A stretch of DNA of 64,000 nt from Lentzea terrae (GCF_003265345.1 NZ_QFWW01000006.1:455968-519967); one strand, 5' to 3'; positions 47,764 to 59,110 are shown, counted from the stretch's first letter. Numbers and translations are program-made. The notes: generated by a model from the sequence alone, not told the origin.

Positions 47764-48624
47764 TCAGCCGTGTGACGGATGCCCGTAGAGCCCGGCCCCC
47801 GCGATCTCCACCGACGTCAGGAACGCCGCCGACGCCAGGTAAGAAGCCTCGACCAGCTCAGCCGTGTGCGAGAAGTCGAGCGGCGTAACGGCCTGCACCG
47901 GCGGCCCGGGCAGGTACAGCACCGGCGCGTGCTGCGACGCCAGCTCGACCTCCAGCACCGCCTGGTTGCGCATCCCCAAAGTCGCCCAGAACAGCAACGT
48001 CTCCGCCAAAGTCTCCGGCACCGTCGGCAAGTGCCCCGGGAACGCGCAGTCCAGCACCACCAACGACTGCGCCCCCATCGCCAGCGCCTGCCGAATTGGC
48101 ACGTTGGCCAGCACTCCGCCGTCGTAGAGCACGCGATCATCGATGCGCACCGGCGGATACACCCCGGGAATCGCCGCGCTCGCCAGGATCGCCGGGACCA
48201 GTTGACCGGACGTGATGTTGACCGGCTCACCCGTCACGCAGTCCACCGACACCGCACCGAACGGCAACGTCAGGTCAGCAAACGAAGAACACCCGGACAG
48301 CCCCTCCGCCAGCACGTCGGCGAGGCCCGTGTTCGGAAACAGGTAGGTCTTGTTCATTCGCAACGAACGAAGCTGCGCAAGAGGCCCGCCGGGAAACACC
48401 CGTTGCCGCGTCATCCCCTCCCACAGCACGGCGAGACGCGAAGCGGCCTTCTCCGGATCGAGCGCCAGCAACGACCCGTTCACCGAACCCACCGAGGTTC
48501 CGACGACGAGGTCCGGGCGCACGCCGTGTTCCTGCAGCGCGCGCAGCATGCCGACCTGCGACGCGCCGAGACTGCCTCCGCCGCCGAGCACGAAGGCTAC
48601 CGGTCCGGGCAATGAGATCGTCAC
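47764..48624 (-). CDS. Patatin-like phospholipase
   Basis: A 286-aa lipid acyl hydrolase. Oxyanion motif GGGGSLGASQVGML; nucleophile elbow GTSVGSVNG; catalytic Asp in the DGG motif VLYDGGVLANVPI. Complete and of normal length, cytoplasmic or membrane-peripheral. GTG 48624 overlaps the stop of the SARP regulator (GTGA), so it is co-transcribed and may be its output or act with it. Confidence 0.92.
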   Translation of the reverse strand: MTISLPGPVAFVLGGGGSLGASQVGMLRALQEHGVRPDLVVGTSVGSVNGSLLALDPEKAASRLAVLWEGMTRQRVFPGGPLAQLRSLRMNKTYLFPNTGLADVLAEGLSGCSSFADLTLPFGAVSVDCVTGEPVNITSGQLVPAILASAAIPGVYPPVRIDDRVLYDGGVLANVPIRQALAMGAQSLVVLDCAFPGHLPTVPETLAETLLFWATLGMRNQAVLEVELASQHAPVLYLPGPPVQAVTPLDFSHTAELVEASYLASAAFLTSVEIAGAGLYGHPSHG

Positions 48625-51600
48625 GAGCAGAAAGTACAAGAAGGCTCGAAGGACAGCACGCTGGCCGGGGCGTGCAGAGCCGAACCCGTGCAGCGTTCGA
48701 AAATCGCCGCGGCCCGCGTGTGTTCGCCCAGCACGGACCACGCCTCGGCCTGCGCCAGCACATGGCCGGTCGACATCGCGATCTCCAGCGCCTCCTCCGC
48801 CCGCGACTGCCCCAACACCGACAGCAGGGTCAACGCGCGGGCGCGGATCACCTGGAAGCCGCGTGACAAAGCGAGTTCCAGCGCCAGGACAGCATGCCGA
48901 GCAGCCTCCTCGGCATCACCGGAAACCAGAAGCGCACGGGCCAGCGACACGCGCAGCCAGGCTTCCTGGTAGGCGACCGAGCGATCCACGGCCACCGAGA
49001 CCGCCTGGGTCAGCGTGGCGATCGCCAGCGAGAACTGGCCCACGTGACGTTGCACGTTGCCGATCACGTCGAGCGCGCGCAGCAGGTAGTGGGAGTTCGC
49101 GGACGCGCGGACGGCCTGGTCGCGCAGCCGGGTTGCCACGGCCAGAGCTTGGGCCGAGGCGCCGGTGTCCAGGTGCAGCAGGGATTCGTCGTGCAGCGCG
49201 CACAGTTCCCAGTGCGGGACGCCGGCAGCCGCCGAAGAGGCCTGGGCGATCAGGTCGCGGGCTCGTGGCACGTCGCCCAAGGCCAGCGCCACCTCGGCCG
49301 TCCAACCCAGGGCGGGGACGTCGTCGGGCATCAGTTCCAACGCTTTGCCGTAGTGCGCCATCGCCTCGTGCAGGTCGCCGGACGCCACGAACGCCGGGCC
49401 GACCGTCACCATCACCAGCGCGGTTTCCGAGGCACCGACCTGGTGGGCGGACGCCTCGCGGTAGATCTCCAAAGCCTTCACCGGATAGCCCTGCACGACG
49501 TAGCACGCGCCGAGGTTGTGCAACGCCCGATGCGCGCCGACGAGGTCGCCGGCCGAGCGGAACAACGTTGCCGCACGCGTGAAGTGCTCGGCCCCTGCCC
49601 CCGCGTCCGACCCCATCAGGGCGGTGCCGATCGCCGACTCCATCGTCGCCTGACCGATCAGGTCGCCCTCCTGCGAGGCGTGCTGCAACGCGGCAGTCGC
49701 CACCGCACGGGCGGTCTGGTGGTCGCTGCGCATCCAGAGGTAACGGCGCAGCGCGTCGGCCATGTGCCAGCAGCCGCTCAACGCCAGCGCCACCATGGCG
49801 TCCCGTTCACTGTCCAACCAGGACAGTGCGGACGCGCGGCTGCCGAACGGCGGCACCTCGACCGAGCGCGACGGGCGCTCGGCGTGCAGCATCCTGGGCA
49901 TCAGCAGGTCCAGCGCGGCGTCGGCGGTGAGCACGTAGAAGTCGAACATCCGTTGCTTCGCCTCGGAATCCGCCCCGAGACCACGCGCGTAGAGGTGCAG
50001 CAGGTCGTGCAGCCGGTAGCGGCCCGCGGTGTGCGGCTCGACCAGGTTCACGATCTCCAGCGCGGCCACGCACGCTCCGGCCGACGACAACGACTCGCCC
50101 AGCAAAGCGGCGGCTGTGTGCACGGTGAAGTCGTTGCGCGGCAACAAACCCAGCAGCCGGAACAACCGCGCCGGGCCAGGAGCCAGCTCGCGGTAGGAAA
50201 GATCGAAAGCCGCGGACACCACACCACGTTGGTCGCCGCGGATCGACAACAACGACAGCCGGTCCTCACCTTCCAGCGCCGCAACGGCATCGGCCACCCG
50301 GTCGCGCGACGCCGCCAGGTTCGCCGCCGCCACCCGCAACGCCAGCGGCAGATGTCCGCACAGCCGGGCCAGCGTCGCCACCGCGTCCGGTTCGGCCAAC
50401 GCCCGCGCCGGCCCCAGCATGCGCCCGATCAACGCCGCCGACTCCGACGGTGTCAGAACATCCAGCTCCAGCCGGTGCGCGTCGTCGACGGCCATCAGCC
50501 CACGCAGGTCGTTGCGGCTGGTCACCACGACGACACAGCCGGGACTGCCGGGCAGCAACGGCCGCACCTGGTCCTCGGAGACGGCGTTGTCGAGCAGCAC
50601 GAGCATCCGCCGTTGCGCCAGCACCGACCGGTACAGCGCGGCCTGCTCCAGTTCGTCAGAAGGCACCTGCGTGACGCCCAACGCCCGCAGAAACCCGGTC
50701 AGCGCTTCGGCCGACGTGATCGGTGGCGCGTCGTCGAAGCCGCGCAGGTTCACGTAGAGCTGACCGTCCGGAAAGGACTCGCTGACCCGGTGCGCCCAGT
50801 GCACGGCCAACGCCGTCTTGCCCACGCCGGCCACACCCGCGATCGACGTGATCACCACGGTCGAGCTGGACAGCAACGCGTCCAACGCCTGCAGGTGCTC
50901 GGCCCGCCCGGTGAACCGCACCAGGTCCGCGGGCAACTGCCGAGGGACAACGGACGAAACCACGCCAGAGTCCTGCGCCAGCACCGCTTCGTGCGCCTCG
51001 CGCAACACCGGACCCGGCTCGACCCCCAGCTCGTCGACGAGCCGCCGGTGCGTGACCCGGTACAGCTCCAGCGCGTCCGCCTGCCGGTCCGACCGGTACA
51101 GCGCGGTCATCAGCAACGCCACCAGCCCCTCGCGGAACGGGTGCTCGGCCACCAGCGCCGTCAGCTCCGGCACCAGCTCGCGGTGCCGCCCCAGCCCCAG
51201 CTCCAGCGCACAGCACTGCTCGGTGACGGCGATCCGCCGCTCGTTCCACCGGTCAGCGTCGACCCGCAGCTCCGAGCTGACCAGCCCGGCCAGTGCCGGC
51301 CCGCGCCACAGTTCCAAGGCAGCACGCAACTCAGGCGCCGCCTGCGCGGGTTCCAGCACGACAACCGACCGCACGCGATCTTCAAACGCGGCAACGTCAA
51401 CCGAAGCCACGACCCGATAGGCCGTGCCGTCCGTGATGATCACCGACGCGCCGAGCACGGCTCGCAACGACGCGATCGACTTCTGCACCTGATGCCGTGC
51501 GGTGGAAGGAGGATCTCCGTCCCACGCGACGGCCACCAGCTGGTCGAGCGCGACCAGCCGGCCGGACGCGAGCGCCAGCGCCGCCAGCACCTTCTGGTCT

Positions 51601-51677
51601 CGCGTGCTGCCGATCCGCACCCGCTCGCCGCTGCCCGTGACGACCTCGAGTGGTCCGAGCAGCCGGATTTCCGTCAC
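48621..51677 (-). CDS. BTAD/SARP regulator with NB-ARC and TPR domains (AfsR-like)
   Basis: A 1018-aa AfsR-type transcription factor. Residues 1-90 are an OmpR-like HTH ([20 protein letters not shown]), 95-240 the BTAD domain ([40 protein letters not shown]), 280-500 an NB-ARC ATPase (Walker [23 protein letters not shown]), and 620-1000 TPR-like repeats. GTG 51677 is chosen because the family begins with [10 protein letters not shown]. Usually controls secondary metabolism or development in response to signals bound by NB-ARC/TPR. It is coupled to a patatin gene; targets cannot be named. Confidence 0.92.
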   Translation of the reverse strand: MTEIRLLGPLEVVTGSGERVRIGSTRDQKVLAALALASGRLVALDQLVAVAWDGDPPSTARHQVQKSIASLRAVLGASVIITDGTAYRVVASVDVAAFEDRVRSVVVLEPAQAAPELRAALELWRGPALAGLVSSELRVDADRWNERRIAVTEQCCALELGLGRHRELVPELTALVAEHPFREGLVALLMTALYRSDRQADALELYRVTHRRLVDELGVEPGPVLREAHEAVLAQDSGVVSSVVPRQLPADLVRFTGRAEHLQALDALLSSSTVVITSIAGVAGVGKTALAVHWAHRVSESFPDGQLYVNLRGFDDAPPITSAEALTGFLRALGVTQVPSDELEQAALYRSVLAQRRMLVLLDNAVSEDQVRPLLPGSPGCVVVVTSRNDLRGLMAVDDAHRLELDVLTPSESAALIGRMLGPARALAEPDAVATLARLCGHLPLALRVAAANLAASRDRVADAVAALEGEDRLSLLSIRGDQRGVVSAAFDLSYRELAPGPARLFRLLGLLPRNDFTVHTAAALLGESLSSAGACVAALEIVNLVEPHTAGRYRLHDLLHLYARGLGADSEAKQRMFDFYVLTADAALDLLMPRMLHAERPSRSVEVPPFGSRASALSWLDSERDAMVALALSGCWHMADALRRYLWMRSDHQTARAVATAALQHASQEGDLIGQATMESAIGTALMGSDAGAGAEHFTRAATLFRSAGDLVGAHRALHNLGACYVVQGYPVKALEIYREASAHQVGASETALVMVTVGPAFVASGDLHEAMAHYGKALELMPDDVPALGWTAEVALALGDVPRARDLIAQASSAAAGVPHWELCALHDESLLHLDTGASAQALAVATRLRDQAVRASANSHYLLRALDVIGNVQRHVGQFSLAIATLTQAVSVAVDRSVAYQEAWLRVSLARALLVSGDAEEAARHAVLALELALSRGFQVIRARALTLLSVLGQSRAEEALEIAMSTGHVLAQAEAWSVLGEHTRAAAIFERCTGSALHAPASVLSFEPSCTFCS

Positions 51678-51724
51678 GGTCAGAAGATAACGACCGATTG
51701 CCCCCGACTGACCATTTGAGACCG

Positions 51725-52813
51725 TCAGGAGGCACTGACCAGGAGCGGAATTGCCAATTCCTGTCTCGTCAGCGACCCGTGGAAGCCCCGCATCATGCTG
51801 AAGACGGGTTCCGCCTGGCCACGAACGATCACCGCCGAGTTTTTCATTGCCACGACAACATTTCCGATGCGGTCGAGCGCGAGCGGGCTGACCGGGCCGA
51901 ACCACCCGGCGTCGACCGCTTCCTCGCGCCGCACCACATCTGCGCGATCACCCAGGAAATCGCGCCAGACTTCGAGCACCTCATCACTTTCGGTGTGCAG
52001 GTAACGCACTCGAGGTTCACCGGTGATCGTCCGGACTCCCTGCCACAGCAAGGGTTCCGTGTCGAAGTCGATCCGGTCGTCCGCGGTGATCATGCCGTGG
52101 TCCGCCGTCACCACGAGCTGCGAGTCCGGCGGCATGCGTGCGGCGATGCGGGAAGCCAGCGCGTCCACGAACTCCAGCTGCAGCAGCCACTCGGCGGAAC
52201 CGGGCCCGTAAATGTGCCCGATCATGTCGAGATCCGCGTGGTAGGCGTAGCAGAACGAACGGTCCTGCTGGACCGCCGCGACCGCGCCCAGCGCGAGGTC
52301 GCCGAAGCCCGCCGCACCGCGGAACCACGAGCCGCGCAGCACGGCGCGGGTCAGCCCGCTGGTCCGCTGGCTCAACGGCGCGACCGTGCTGACCGCCACC
52401 CCGGCCGCCGCAGCGCGCTCGAACAGCGTCGGGTGCGGCTGGACGACCTCTGGCACGAGCACCTTGCGCAGGTCGTGGTGGTGGTCGCCGGCGCGCGACC
52501 AGGTGAGCGCGTTGAGCACCTCGTCCCCGACCGCGAACGAGACCCCGACGATGCCGTGCTCGCCCGCCAGCAGCCCGGTGCCGATCGAGGCGAGGCTGGT
52601 GGCGGTCGTGGACGGGAAGCCGGCGTTGATCTCGCGGGTGGGCAGACCGGACAGGAACGGAGCGTGCTCGGCGTGCTCGAGCAGCAGGTCCTGCCCCAGC
52701 CCGTCGACGAGCAGCAGCACGACACGCCGGGCGGACGGCAGGTCCAGGGTGTTGTCGGCACCCGGAACGTCCAGGCCGGAGAGCAGCGACGGGACGACCT
52801 CGGCGATGGTCAC
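51725..52813 (-). CDS. Alkaline-phosphatase-superfamily phosphodiesterase/nucleotide pyrophosphatase
   Basis: A 362-aa metalloenzyme of the nucleotide pyrophosphatase/phosphodiesterase type. [16 protein letters not shown] carries the first metal Asp, [19 protein letters not shown] the nucleophile Thr, [14 protein letters not shown] and VVTADHGM the later metal ligands. No signal peptide, so probably cytoplasmic. GTG 52813; the gene is divergent from tex, 48 bp away. The open frame continues far upstream across tex on the antisense strand, which I reject as noncoding. Confidence 0.88.
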   Translation of the reverse strand: MTIAEVVPSLLSGLDVPGADNTLDLPSARRVVLLLVDGLGQDLLLEHAEHAPFLSGLPTREINAGFPSTTATSLASIGTGLLAGEHGIVGVSFAVGDEVLNALTWSRAGDHHHDLRKVLVPEVVQPHPTLFERAAAAGVAVSTVAPLSQRTSGLTRAVLRGSWFRGAAGFGDLALGAVAAVQQDRSFCYAYHADLDMIGHIYGPGSAEWLLQLEFVDALASRIAARMPPDSQLVVTADHGMITADDRIDFDTEPLLWQGVRTITGEPRVRYLHTESDEVLEVWRDFLGDRADVVRREEAVDAGWFGPVSPLALDRIGNVVVAMKNSAVIVRGQAEPVFSMMRGFHGSLTRQELAIPLLVSAS

Positions 52814-52861
52814 CTGGACACCGTGCCACGTCGAATCGGACAACGGGCAGAATGGCGCGCT

Positions 52862-55186
52862 GTGACAACGCTCATCCACCAGAAGATCGCTGACGAGCTC
52901 GGCGTGGCCACCGGCCAGGTCCGCTCTGCTGTCGAGCTGCTCGACGGTGGCGCGACCGTCCCGTTCGTCGCCCGGTACCGCAAGGAGGCGACCGGCGGTC
53001 TCGACGACGCGCAGCTGCGCACGCTCGAGGAGCGGCTCGGCTACCTGCGCGAGCTGGAGGAGCGCCGTGCCGCCGTCCTCACCTCGATCCGCGAGCAGGG
53101 CAAGCTCGACGAGGCACTCGAAGCGCAGATCCTCGCCGCCGACTCCAAGGCGCGGCTCGAGGACCTCTACCTCCCGTACAAGCCGAAGCGCCGCACGAAG
53201 GCCCAGATCGCGAAGGAAGCCGGTCTCGAACCGCTCGCCGACGCGCTGCTCAGCGACCCGAACCTGAACCCGCAGGAAGAAGCCGCGAAGTTCGTCGACC
53301 CGAGCAAGGAGGTCGCGGACGCCGCGGCCGCCCTGCAGGGCGCGCGCGCCATCCTGGTCGAGCGGTTCGGCGAGGACGGCGACCTGATCGGCGAGCTGCG
53401 CGAGCAGATGTGGACGCGCGGCCGCGTCGTCTCCAAGGTCCGCGAGGGCAAGGAGACCGAGGGCGCCAAGTTCGCCGACTACTTCGAGTTCGACGAGCCC
53501 TTCAGCAAGCTGCCGTCGCACCGCATCCTGGCGCTGTTCCGCGGTGAGAAGGAGGAGGTCCTCGACCTCGTCCTGGAGCCGGAGGAGCCCAACGAGGAGG
53601 GCGGTCCGTCGTCCTTCGAGGTGCGCATCGCGGCGCGGTTCGGCATCGACGACCGCGGCCGTCCCGCCGACAAGTGGCTCACCGACACCGTGCGCTGGGC
53701 GTGGCGGACCCGGATCCTCGTCCACCTGGGCATCGACCTGCGCGGACGCCTGCGCTCGTTCGCCGAGGACGAGGCCGTGAAGGTGTTCGCCTCGAACCTG
53801 CGCGACCTGCTGCTGGCCGCACCGGCCGGCACGCGCGCCACGATGGGTCTCGACCCCGGCTACCGCACCGGCGTGAAGGTCGCGGTCGTCGACGCCACCG
53901 GCAAGGTCGTCGCGCACGGCGTCATCCAGCCGCACGTGCCCGCGAACCGCTGGGACGAGTCGATCGCCAAGCTCGCGGTGCTGGCCAAGCAGCACAACGT
54001 CGACCTGATCGCGATCGGCAACGGCACGGCGTCGCGCGAGACCGACAAGCTGGCCGCCGACCTGATCAAGCGCCACCCGGAGCTCAAGCTCACCAAGATC
54101 GTGGTGTCCGAGGCGGGCGCGTCGGTCTACTCGGCCTCCGCCTACGCCTCCTCGGAACTGCCGGGCCTCGACGTGTCGATCCGCGGCGCGGTGTCGATCG
54201 CGCGGCGGCTGCAGGACCCGCTGGCCGAGCTGGTGAAGATCGACCCGAAGTCCATCGGCGTCGGCCAGTACCAGCACGACCTGGCCGAGGCGAAGCTGTC
54301 GCGTTCGCTGGACGCGGTGGTCGAGGACTGCGTGAACGCGGTCGGCGTCGACCTCAACACGGCGTCCGTGCCGCTGCTGACCCGCGTCTCCGGCATCACG
54401 GCCGGTCTGGCGGAGAACATCGTGCTGCACCGCGACGCGAACGGTCCGTTCAAGACCCGCAAGGCGCTCATGGAGGTCGCCCGGCTCGGCCCGAAGGCGT
54501 TCGAGCAGTGCGCGGGCTTCCTCAAGATCCGCGGTGGCGACGAGCCGCTGGACGCCTCGTCCGTGCACCCCGAGGCGTACCCGGTCGTGCGGAAGATGCA
54601 GTCCGCGGCCGGTGCCGAGCTGATCGGCAACACCGCGGTGCTCACGAAGCTGCGGCCGGAGCAGTTCGTCGACGAGCAGTTCGGTCTGCCGACCGTCACG
54701 GACATCCTGCGCGAGCTCGAGAAGCCCGGCCGCGACCCGCGCCCGGCCTTCAAGACCGCGACGTTCGCCGAAGGCGTCGAGAAGATCGCCGACCTCAAGC
54801 CCGGCATGGTGCTCGAGGGCGTCGTGACGAACGTGGCCGCGTTCGGCGCGTTCGTGGACATCGGCGTGCACCAGGACGGCCTCGTGCACATCTCGGCGCT
54901 GTCGAACAACTACGTGAAGGACCCGCGCGACGTCGTGAAGTCCGGTGACGTGGTGCGCGTGAAGGTGCTGGAGGTCGACGAGGCCCGCAAGCGCATCGGC
55001 CTGACCCTGCGGCTGACCGACGAGCCGGGCAAGCCCGCTCCGAAGCAGCAGGGCGGCGGTGGCGGCGGTCGTGACCGTCGTCCGCAGCAGCGCGGTGGGC
55101 AGCGCGGCGGCCAGCAGCGCAACTCGCCCCCGCCGGCGACCGGCTCGATGGCGGACGCGCTCCGCAAGGCCGGCTTCGGCAAGTAG
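52862..55186 (+). CDS. tex: Tex-family RNA-binding transcription accessory protein
   Basis: A 774-aa Tex protein. N-terminal helical region ([40 protein letters not shown]), YqgF-like nuclease fold ([20 protein letters not shown]), helix-hairpin-helix ([20 protein letters not shown]), then an S1 domain ([20 protein letters not shown]) and a Gly/Arg/Gln-rich tail (about 735-760) with disordered character. Normal in length and complete. GTG 52862 matches the family start. It binds RNA and affects transcription; followed by a strong terminator. Confidence 0.96.
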   Translation: MTTLIHQKIADELGVATGQVRSAVELLDGGATVPFVARYRKEATGGLDDAQLRTLEERLGYLRELEERRAAVLTSIREQGKLDEALEAQILAADSKARLEDLYLPYKPKRRTKAQIAKEAGLEPLADALLSDPNLNPQEEAAKFVDPSKEVADAAAALQGARAILVERFGEDGDLIGELREQMWTRGRVVSKVREGKETEGAKFADYFEFDEPFSKLPSHRILALFRGEKEEVLDLVLEPEEPNEEGGPSSFEVRIAARFGIDDRGRPADKWLTDTVRWAWRTRILVHLGIDLRGRLRSFAEDEAVKVFASNLRDLLLAAPAGTRATMGLDPGYRTGVKVAVVDATGKVVAHGVIQPHVPANRWDESIAKLAVLAKQHNVDLIAIGNGTASRETDKLAADLIKRHPELKLTKIVVSEAGASVYSASAYASSELPGLDVSIRGAVSIARRLQDPLAELVKIDPKSIGVGQYQHDLAEAKLSRSLDAVVEDCVNAVGVDLNTASVPLLTRVSGITAGLAENIVLHRDANGPFKTRKALMEVARLGPKAFEQCAGFLKIRGGDEPLDASSVHPEAYPVVRKMQSAAGAELIGNTAVLTKLRPEQFVDEQFGLPTVTDILRELEKPGRDPRPAFKTATFAEGVEKIADLKPGMVLEGVVTNVAAFGAFVDIGVHQDGLVHISALSNNYVKDPRDVVKSGDVVRVKVLEVDEARKRIGLTLRLTDEPGKPAPKQQGGGGGGRDRRPQQRGGQRGGQQRNSPPPATGSMADALRKAGFGK

Positions 55187-55200
55187 GCGAAAACGGTGCA

Positions 55201-55235
55201 CAAAGGCGAGTGCTCACCACGAGCACTCGCCTTTG
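55201..55235. terminator. Terminator hairpin between tex and the ATP-grasp gene
   Basis: A perfect 15-bp stem (CAAAGGCGAGTGCTC and its complement) with a 5-nt loop, 15 bp after the tex stop and 22 bp before the end of the convergent ATP-grasp gene. It works for both strands. Confidence 0.9.
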
Positions 55236-55257
55236 CCGTCTTCACCGCACCGCGGCT

Positions 55258-56745
55258 TCACTGCACGGCGGCGTGCTCCCGTTCCAGCACCGCGACAGCC
55301 CGCAACGTCGCGACCGCCGCGTCGTAGCGCTGCTGGGCGTCCTCGCGCGACTCGCCCACCGCGACCACACCCAGCTTGCCGAAGTCGCGCAGCGCGCCGA
55401 GCGCGTAGAAGAAGACGCCGGTGCGGGTCGCCTCCTGGTACGACTGGCCGGCGCGCATGGCGATCTCCTGCAGCTGGACGCACGACAGCGACCGGAACGC
55501 GTCGTCCTGCACACGGTCGCTGGTGACGTAGTGCCGCGGGGAGCCGTCCGGCGCCAGGTATCGGCCCGTCTGGTCGTAGTGGCCGTTGACCAGCGCGTTG
55601 GTGAACATGAACGGCGCGGTCGCGCCGCCCATCCGCAGGTTGATCTCCAGGGCGTACACCTGCTCGGGAGCTGCCTCGTCGGCCACGAAGTCGATGCTCA
55701 GCTGGCCGATCACACCGGCGTGGGCCAGCGCGGCACCCGCCTGGACGGCCAGGTCCCGCACCCGCGCCCGGTAGGCGTCGGCAGCAGGGAAGACGCACCC
55801 CACGAACGTCTGTCCGGCCGCGCCGCTGAGCACCTGGTCGTGCGTCGACAGCACGCGGACCCGGCCCCCCGGCTCGATTTCCAGCTGGGCCGACGGCGAC
55901 CGCAGGACCTGCGCGTCCAGGAACGCCTCGACCACTCCACCCATGACGGTGAGCTTGTCCCGGAAGGACACCCACGTGTCGCCAGGCGCCGTCAGCTGGT
56001 CCGCCATTCGGTCCGCGATCCAGGCCGCCAGCCCCTTTTGTGGCGCGCCCTCGTAGGAGAAAATGGCGTTTCCGGCGCCGGCGAAGCTCTCGTTGAGTTT
56101 CACGACCGCTTTGCGCAGGTGCGGGTGCTCGGTTTTCAGCCGGGCCAGTGCCGCGACGAGATCCTCCTCGCTCCCCAGGTCCTCGTGGCCGGGCAGCACC
56201 GGGACGCCCGCGTCGCGCAGGAGCCTGCGGCCGCCGCTCTTGGTGCCGAGCCCGGCCAGTTCGGGGTCGCAGGCGAACAGCGGGACGCCGAGGCGCACCG
56301 CGAGCTCGCGCTCCAGGTGCGTGCTGTTGAACACCACGAGGTAGGACCGCGCCCGGTCGGCGATCGCGGCACCGATGCGGGTCAGCACGTCGGGCCTGAG
56401 CAGGATCTTGCCGGTCAGCGGCTCTGCGGAGTCGTCGTCGCAGTGCAGCACGGTGAGCCGCGCCATCGCGTCGGCCCGGCTGAGGCCGGCGACGAGGTTC
56501 AGCGAGTAGTGGACGATCGAGGGGTCGATGCGCCTGCTGGTGACGTACACCAGCCTGATTCGCGGGTCGCGCAGCAGCTGGAGCTCGAAGAGCAGCCGCT
56601 GCTCGAAGTGCACGGCACCGGGAATCTTCTTCAGCTCGTCGGGGTGCAGCGTCAGGCTGGGCACCACGACCACGGTCACGGGGGCGTCCGACCCGTCCTG
56701 GCACAGAGCCACGAGTCGTTGCTGCAGCTGGTGGAAGTCCACCAT
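55258..56745 (-). CDS. PGM1-related ATP-grasp peptide ligase-like protein
   Basis: A 495-aa protein of the PGM1-related ligase group (PGM1 is the ATP-grasp enzyme of pheganomycin biosynthesis). The N-terminus (VVVVPSLTLHPDELKKIPGA, FEQRLLFELQLLRDPRIRLV) is the group's own domain. The ATP-grasp part includes KAVVKLNESFAGAGNAIFSY and the metal site ALEINLRMGGATAPFMF. So it may ligate amino acids or carboxylates to a peptide or other nucleophile. Its substrate is unknown. ATG 56745 is preferred over TTG 56772; no clear ribosome binding site. Single gene; no precursor-peptide gene seen nearby. Confidence 0.75.
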   Translation of the reverse strand: MVDFHQLQQRLVALCQDGSDAPVTVVVVPSLTLHPDELKKIPGAVHFEQRLLFELQLLRDPRIRLVYVTSRRIDPSIVHYSLNLVAGLSRADAMARLTVLHCDDDSAEPLTGKILLRPDVLTRIGAAIADRARSYLVVFNSTHLERELAVRLGVPLFACDPELAGLGTKSGGRRLLRDAGVPVLPGHEDLGSEEDLVAALARLKTEHPHLRKAVVKLNESFAGAGNAIFSYEGAPQKGLAAWIADRMADQLTAPGDTWVSFRDKLTVMGGVVEAFLDAQVLRSPSAQLEIEPGGRVRVLSTHDQVLSGAAGQTFVGCVFPAADAYRARVRDLAVQAGAALAHAGVIGQLSIDFVADEAAPEQVYALEINLRMGGATAPFMFTNALVNGHYDQTGRYLAPDGSPRHYVTSDRVQDDAFRSLSCVQLQEIAMRAGQSYQEATRTGVFFYALGALRDFGKLGVVAVGESREDAQQRYDAAVATLRAVAVLEREHAAVQ

Positions 56746-56871
56746 TTTTCGGGGGGAGATCTGCACCCGCAAAAGCGTAAGCCGAAGTCACCGCAGAACC
56801 AATGCGCGAAACGGTGAGAATCAATGACCTAAATGATGATTCGCGGATGACAGTCCGTACCGGATCATGCA

Positions 56872-56903
56872 ATGAACTAATTTGTCACATGAACTCTGTT
56901 CAT
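56872..56903. promoter_or_regulatory. ATGAAC repeats upstream of the ATP-grasp gene
   Basis: ATGAAC occurs at 56872-56877 and 56889-56894; the second copy pairs with GTTCAT (56898-56903) around 3 bp as an exact palindrome. The area is AT-rich for this genome and lies upstream of the PGM1-like gene, touching the stop codon of the nitronate monooxygenase gene. A candidate operator or promoter. Confidence 0.4.
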
Positions 56904-57868
56904 TCCTGGCGGTGGAGTCCCCGCGCCAACTCGGCGACGACGGCCGCCGCGGGCCGGGTTCCGCTCAGCAACCCCACGCCCTGCCCCGCGTACAGGGCCA
57001 TGTCCTCCACCGTACCGACGTGGCCGGTCACCGGTGTGACATCGGCGTAACGCAGCACCGGTCCGCGTTCGGGGTGCCGCGCGACCACGTCGTGCTCACC
57101 CGGCCGGGCACCGGGCGCCGGACGTCCCGCCGCCTCCCAGCGACGCCAGGTGTCGTTGCGCAACGCCCGGTGCGGTGCCGCCGGCCAGCCGTCGGAGAAC
57201 ACCTCGGTGTGCACGGTGTCCTCCGCGGTGGCCGAGCTCAGCCGGTCCCGGTGGACCGGATGCGTCGCGGCCTCGGCGGCGAGCAGGAACGCGGTGCCCA
57301 CCCACACGCCCTGCGCTCCCAGCGCGAGCGCCGCCCGCACCCCGCGCGCGTCGGTGATGCCACCAGCCGCCAGCACCGGTGTCGCCGGCAGCGCGTCGGC
57401 GACAGCCGGCACCAGCGCCAGCGTCGACGTCGTGCCGCGCACGTGCCCACCGGCCTCCCAGCCCTGCGCCACGATCACGTCGACCCCCACGTCGGCAGCG
57501 GCACGGGCCTCGGCGACACTGCCGACCGTGTGGAAGTGGGTGGCACCCGCGTCCTCGATCGCCCGCCGGCAGGGTGCGGGATCACCCCAGAACGTCGAGA
57601 TCACCGGCACGCCGTGCGCGAGGGCCAGCGCGAGCCGCTCGTGCTGCGGCCACTCCAGGACGAGGTTCACCCCGAACGGGTGCGGCGTCGCCGCGCGGAC
57701 GGCCTCGATCTGCCGGCTCAGCTCGGCAGCCGTCGTCCACGACGCCGCGAGCACGCCGAGCCCGCCCGCCGAGCTCACCGCCGCGACCAGTGCCGTGGTG
57801 CACGCGCTGCCGATCGGGGCCTGCACCAGCGGCAGGCGCACCCCGAGCCGGTCGTGCCACCCGGTCAT
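56900..57868 (-). CDS. Nitronate monooxygenase / 2-nitropropane dioxygenase-like flavoprotein
   Basis: A 322-aa TIM-barrel FMN enzyme of the NPD family. VRLPLVQAPIGSACTTALVA at the start, GVDVIVAQGWEAGGHVRG at the phosphate-binding loop, ATPVLAAGGITDARGVRAAL and GAQGVWVGTAFLLAAEA later, as in the family. It oxidises alkyl nitronates or acts as an enoyl reductase-like enzyme; the substrate is unknown. ATG 57868 overlaps the antiporter stop (ATGA) and has GGCGGAG upstream. Third gene of the EamA-antiporter-NPD operon. Confidence 0.9.
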   Translation of the reverse strand: MTGWHDRLGVRLPLVQAPIGSACTTALVAAVSSAGGLGVLAASWTTAAELSRQIEAVRAATPHPFGVNLVLEWPQHERLALALAHGVPVISTFWGDPAPCRRAIEDAGATHFHTVGSVAEARAAADVGVDVIVAQGWEAGGHVRGTTSTLALVPAVADALPATPVLAAGGITDARGVRAALALGAQGVWVGTAFLLAAEAATHPVHRDRLSSATAEDTVHTEVFSDGWPAAPHRALRNDTWRRWEAAGRPAPGARPGEHDVVARHPERGPVLRYADVTPVTGHVGTVEDMALYAGQGVGLLSGTRPAAAVVAELARGLHRQE

Positions 57869-59094
57869 CTCCGCCCCGCCGGCGCCGGTGACATCACCGC
57901 CTCGTCCGATCGGCGCTCCAGGAGGTTCAGCACCGGCGCGGCCATCACCGTGGTGATCAACGCCATCAGCACCATCACGGTGAACATGGTCGTCGAGATG
58001 ATGCCGAGCTGCAGGCCGGTGGTGAGGATGACGATTTCCGTGACGCCGCGGGTGTTCATGAGCACGCCGATGGTCCACGCGTCCCGCCACCTCTCCCCCG
58101 CGATCCTGGCCGCGACCGCCGACCCGCCGAGCTTGCCCAGCACGGCGACGGCCGTGACGATCACGACCAGCACCGCACCGGCCCAGGTCAGCTCGTCGAC
58201 CCTGGTGGACAGGCCGACCACGACGAAGAAGATCGGCAGCAGCAGGTTGCCGACCACCACGCTGATCCGGTCGTGCAGCCACCGCTGCCACTCGGCCCGG
58301 CGCGGCATCACCAGGCCGGCCAGGAAGCTGCCGATGATGGCGTGCACGCCGATCTGCTCCGCGACCCACGCGGCGAGCAGCGTCAGGCACAGCACCGCCC
58401 ACACCGGCGGCTCGCCCCAGCGGCGCAGCAACGGCCGCACGACGAGCAGCATGCCCGCGACGAACACGACGGTGAGCCCGAGCGTCAGCAGAACCGGACC
58501 GGGACCGCTCGCCCCGGACACGGCGACGACCACCGCCACGAGCACCCAGGCGACCAGGTCGTTGATCGCCGCGCACGCGAGGCTGATCACCCCGACCCTG
58601 CGCTTCGCGAGACCGGACTCGAGCAGCAGCCGCGCCAGCACCGGGAACGCCGTCACGGCCATGGCGGCACCGAAGAACAGGGAGAACGCCACCGGGCTCA
58701 CGCCGCCGCCGAACCGCGGGTAGATCAGCACCGCGGTCCCGATCGCGAGCACCATCGGGACCGCGATGGACGCCTGCGCCACAACCGTGACCGTCCGGCC
58801 GCTGCCGCGCAGCTCGCCGAGGTCCATCTCCAGCCCGACCAGGAACATGAACAGCACCAGGCCGAACTGGGCGACCGTGCGCAGCCCGCCGACCACCTGG
58901 CCGGGGAACAGGTAGGTCTCCACGGCCGGCAGCAGCACGCCCAACACGCTCGGGCCGAGCAGGATGCCTGCCACGATCTCGCCCATCACCCGCGGCTGGC
59001 CGAAGCGGCCGAACAGCCAGCCCACCGCCCGCACGCCGACCACGACCACACCGGCCGCGAGCAGCAGGTGCACGTTCAGCTCGGCGGCGTTCAC
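57865..59094 (-). CDS. CPA2-family cation:proton antiporter
   Basis: A 409-aa membrane antiporter (KefB/Nha-type) with about 12 hydrophobic helices. PRVMGEIVAGILLGPSVLG near the N-terminus and AAINDLVAWVLVAVVVAV, with the conserved Asp in the membrane, are typical. No C-terminal TrkA-N domain is present, unlike KefB. GTG 59094, coupled to the NPD gene. Probably exchanges K+ or Na+ for H+. Confidence 0.92.
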   Translation of the reverse strand: MNAAELNVHLLLAAGVVVVGVRAVGWLFGRFGQPRVMGEIVAGILLGPSVLGVLLPAVETYLFPGQVVGGLRTVAQFGLVLFMFLVGLEMDLGELRGSGRTVTVVAQASIAVPMVLAIGTAVLIYPRFGGGVSPVAFSLFFGAAMAVTAFPVLARLLLESGLAKRRVGVISLACAAINDLVAWVLVAVVVAVSGASGPGPVLLTLGLTVVFVAGMLLVVRPLLRRWGEPPVWAVLCLTLLAAWVAEQIGVHAIIGSFLAGLVMPRRAEWQRWLHDRISVVVGNLLLPIFFVVVGLSTRVDELTWAGAVLVVIVTAVAVLGKLGGSAVAARIAGERWRDAWTIGVLMNTRGVTEIVILTTGLQLGIISTTMFTVMVLMALITTVMAAPVLNLLERRSDEAVMSPAPAGRR

Positions 59095-59110
59095 CGGGCA
59101 CCGCCTGCGG

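Noticed and set aside
48894..51719. 941-codon plus-strand frame over the SARP regulator
   Set aside because: Gln/Arg/His-rich antisense shadow with no recognisable domain.
51725..55201. Very long minus-strand frame covering tex
   Set aside because: Only its last 362 codons (the phosphodiesterase) have family motifs; the rest is an antisense shadow of tex.
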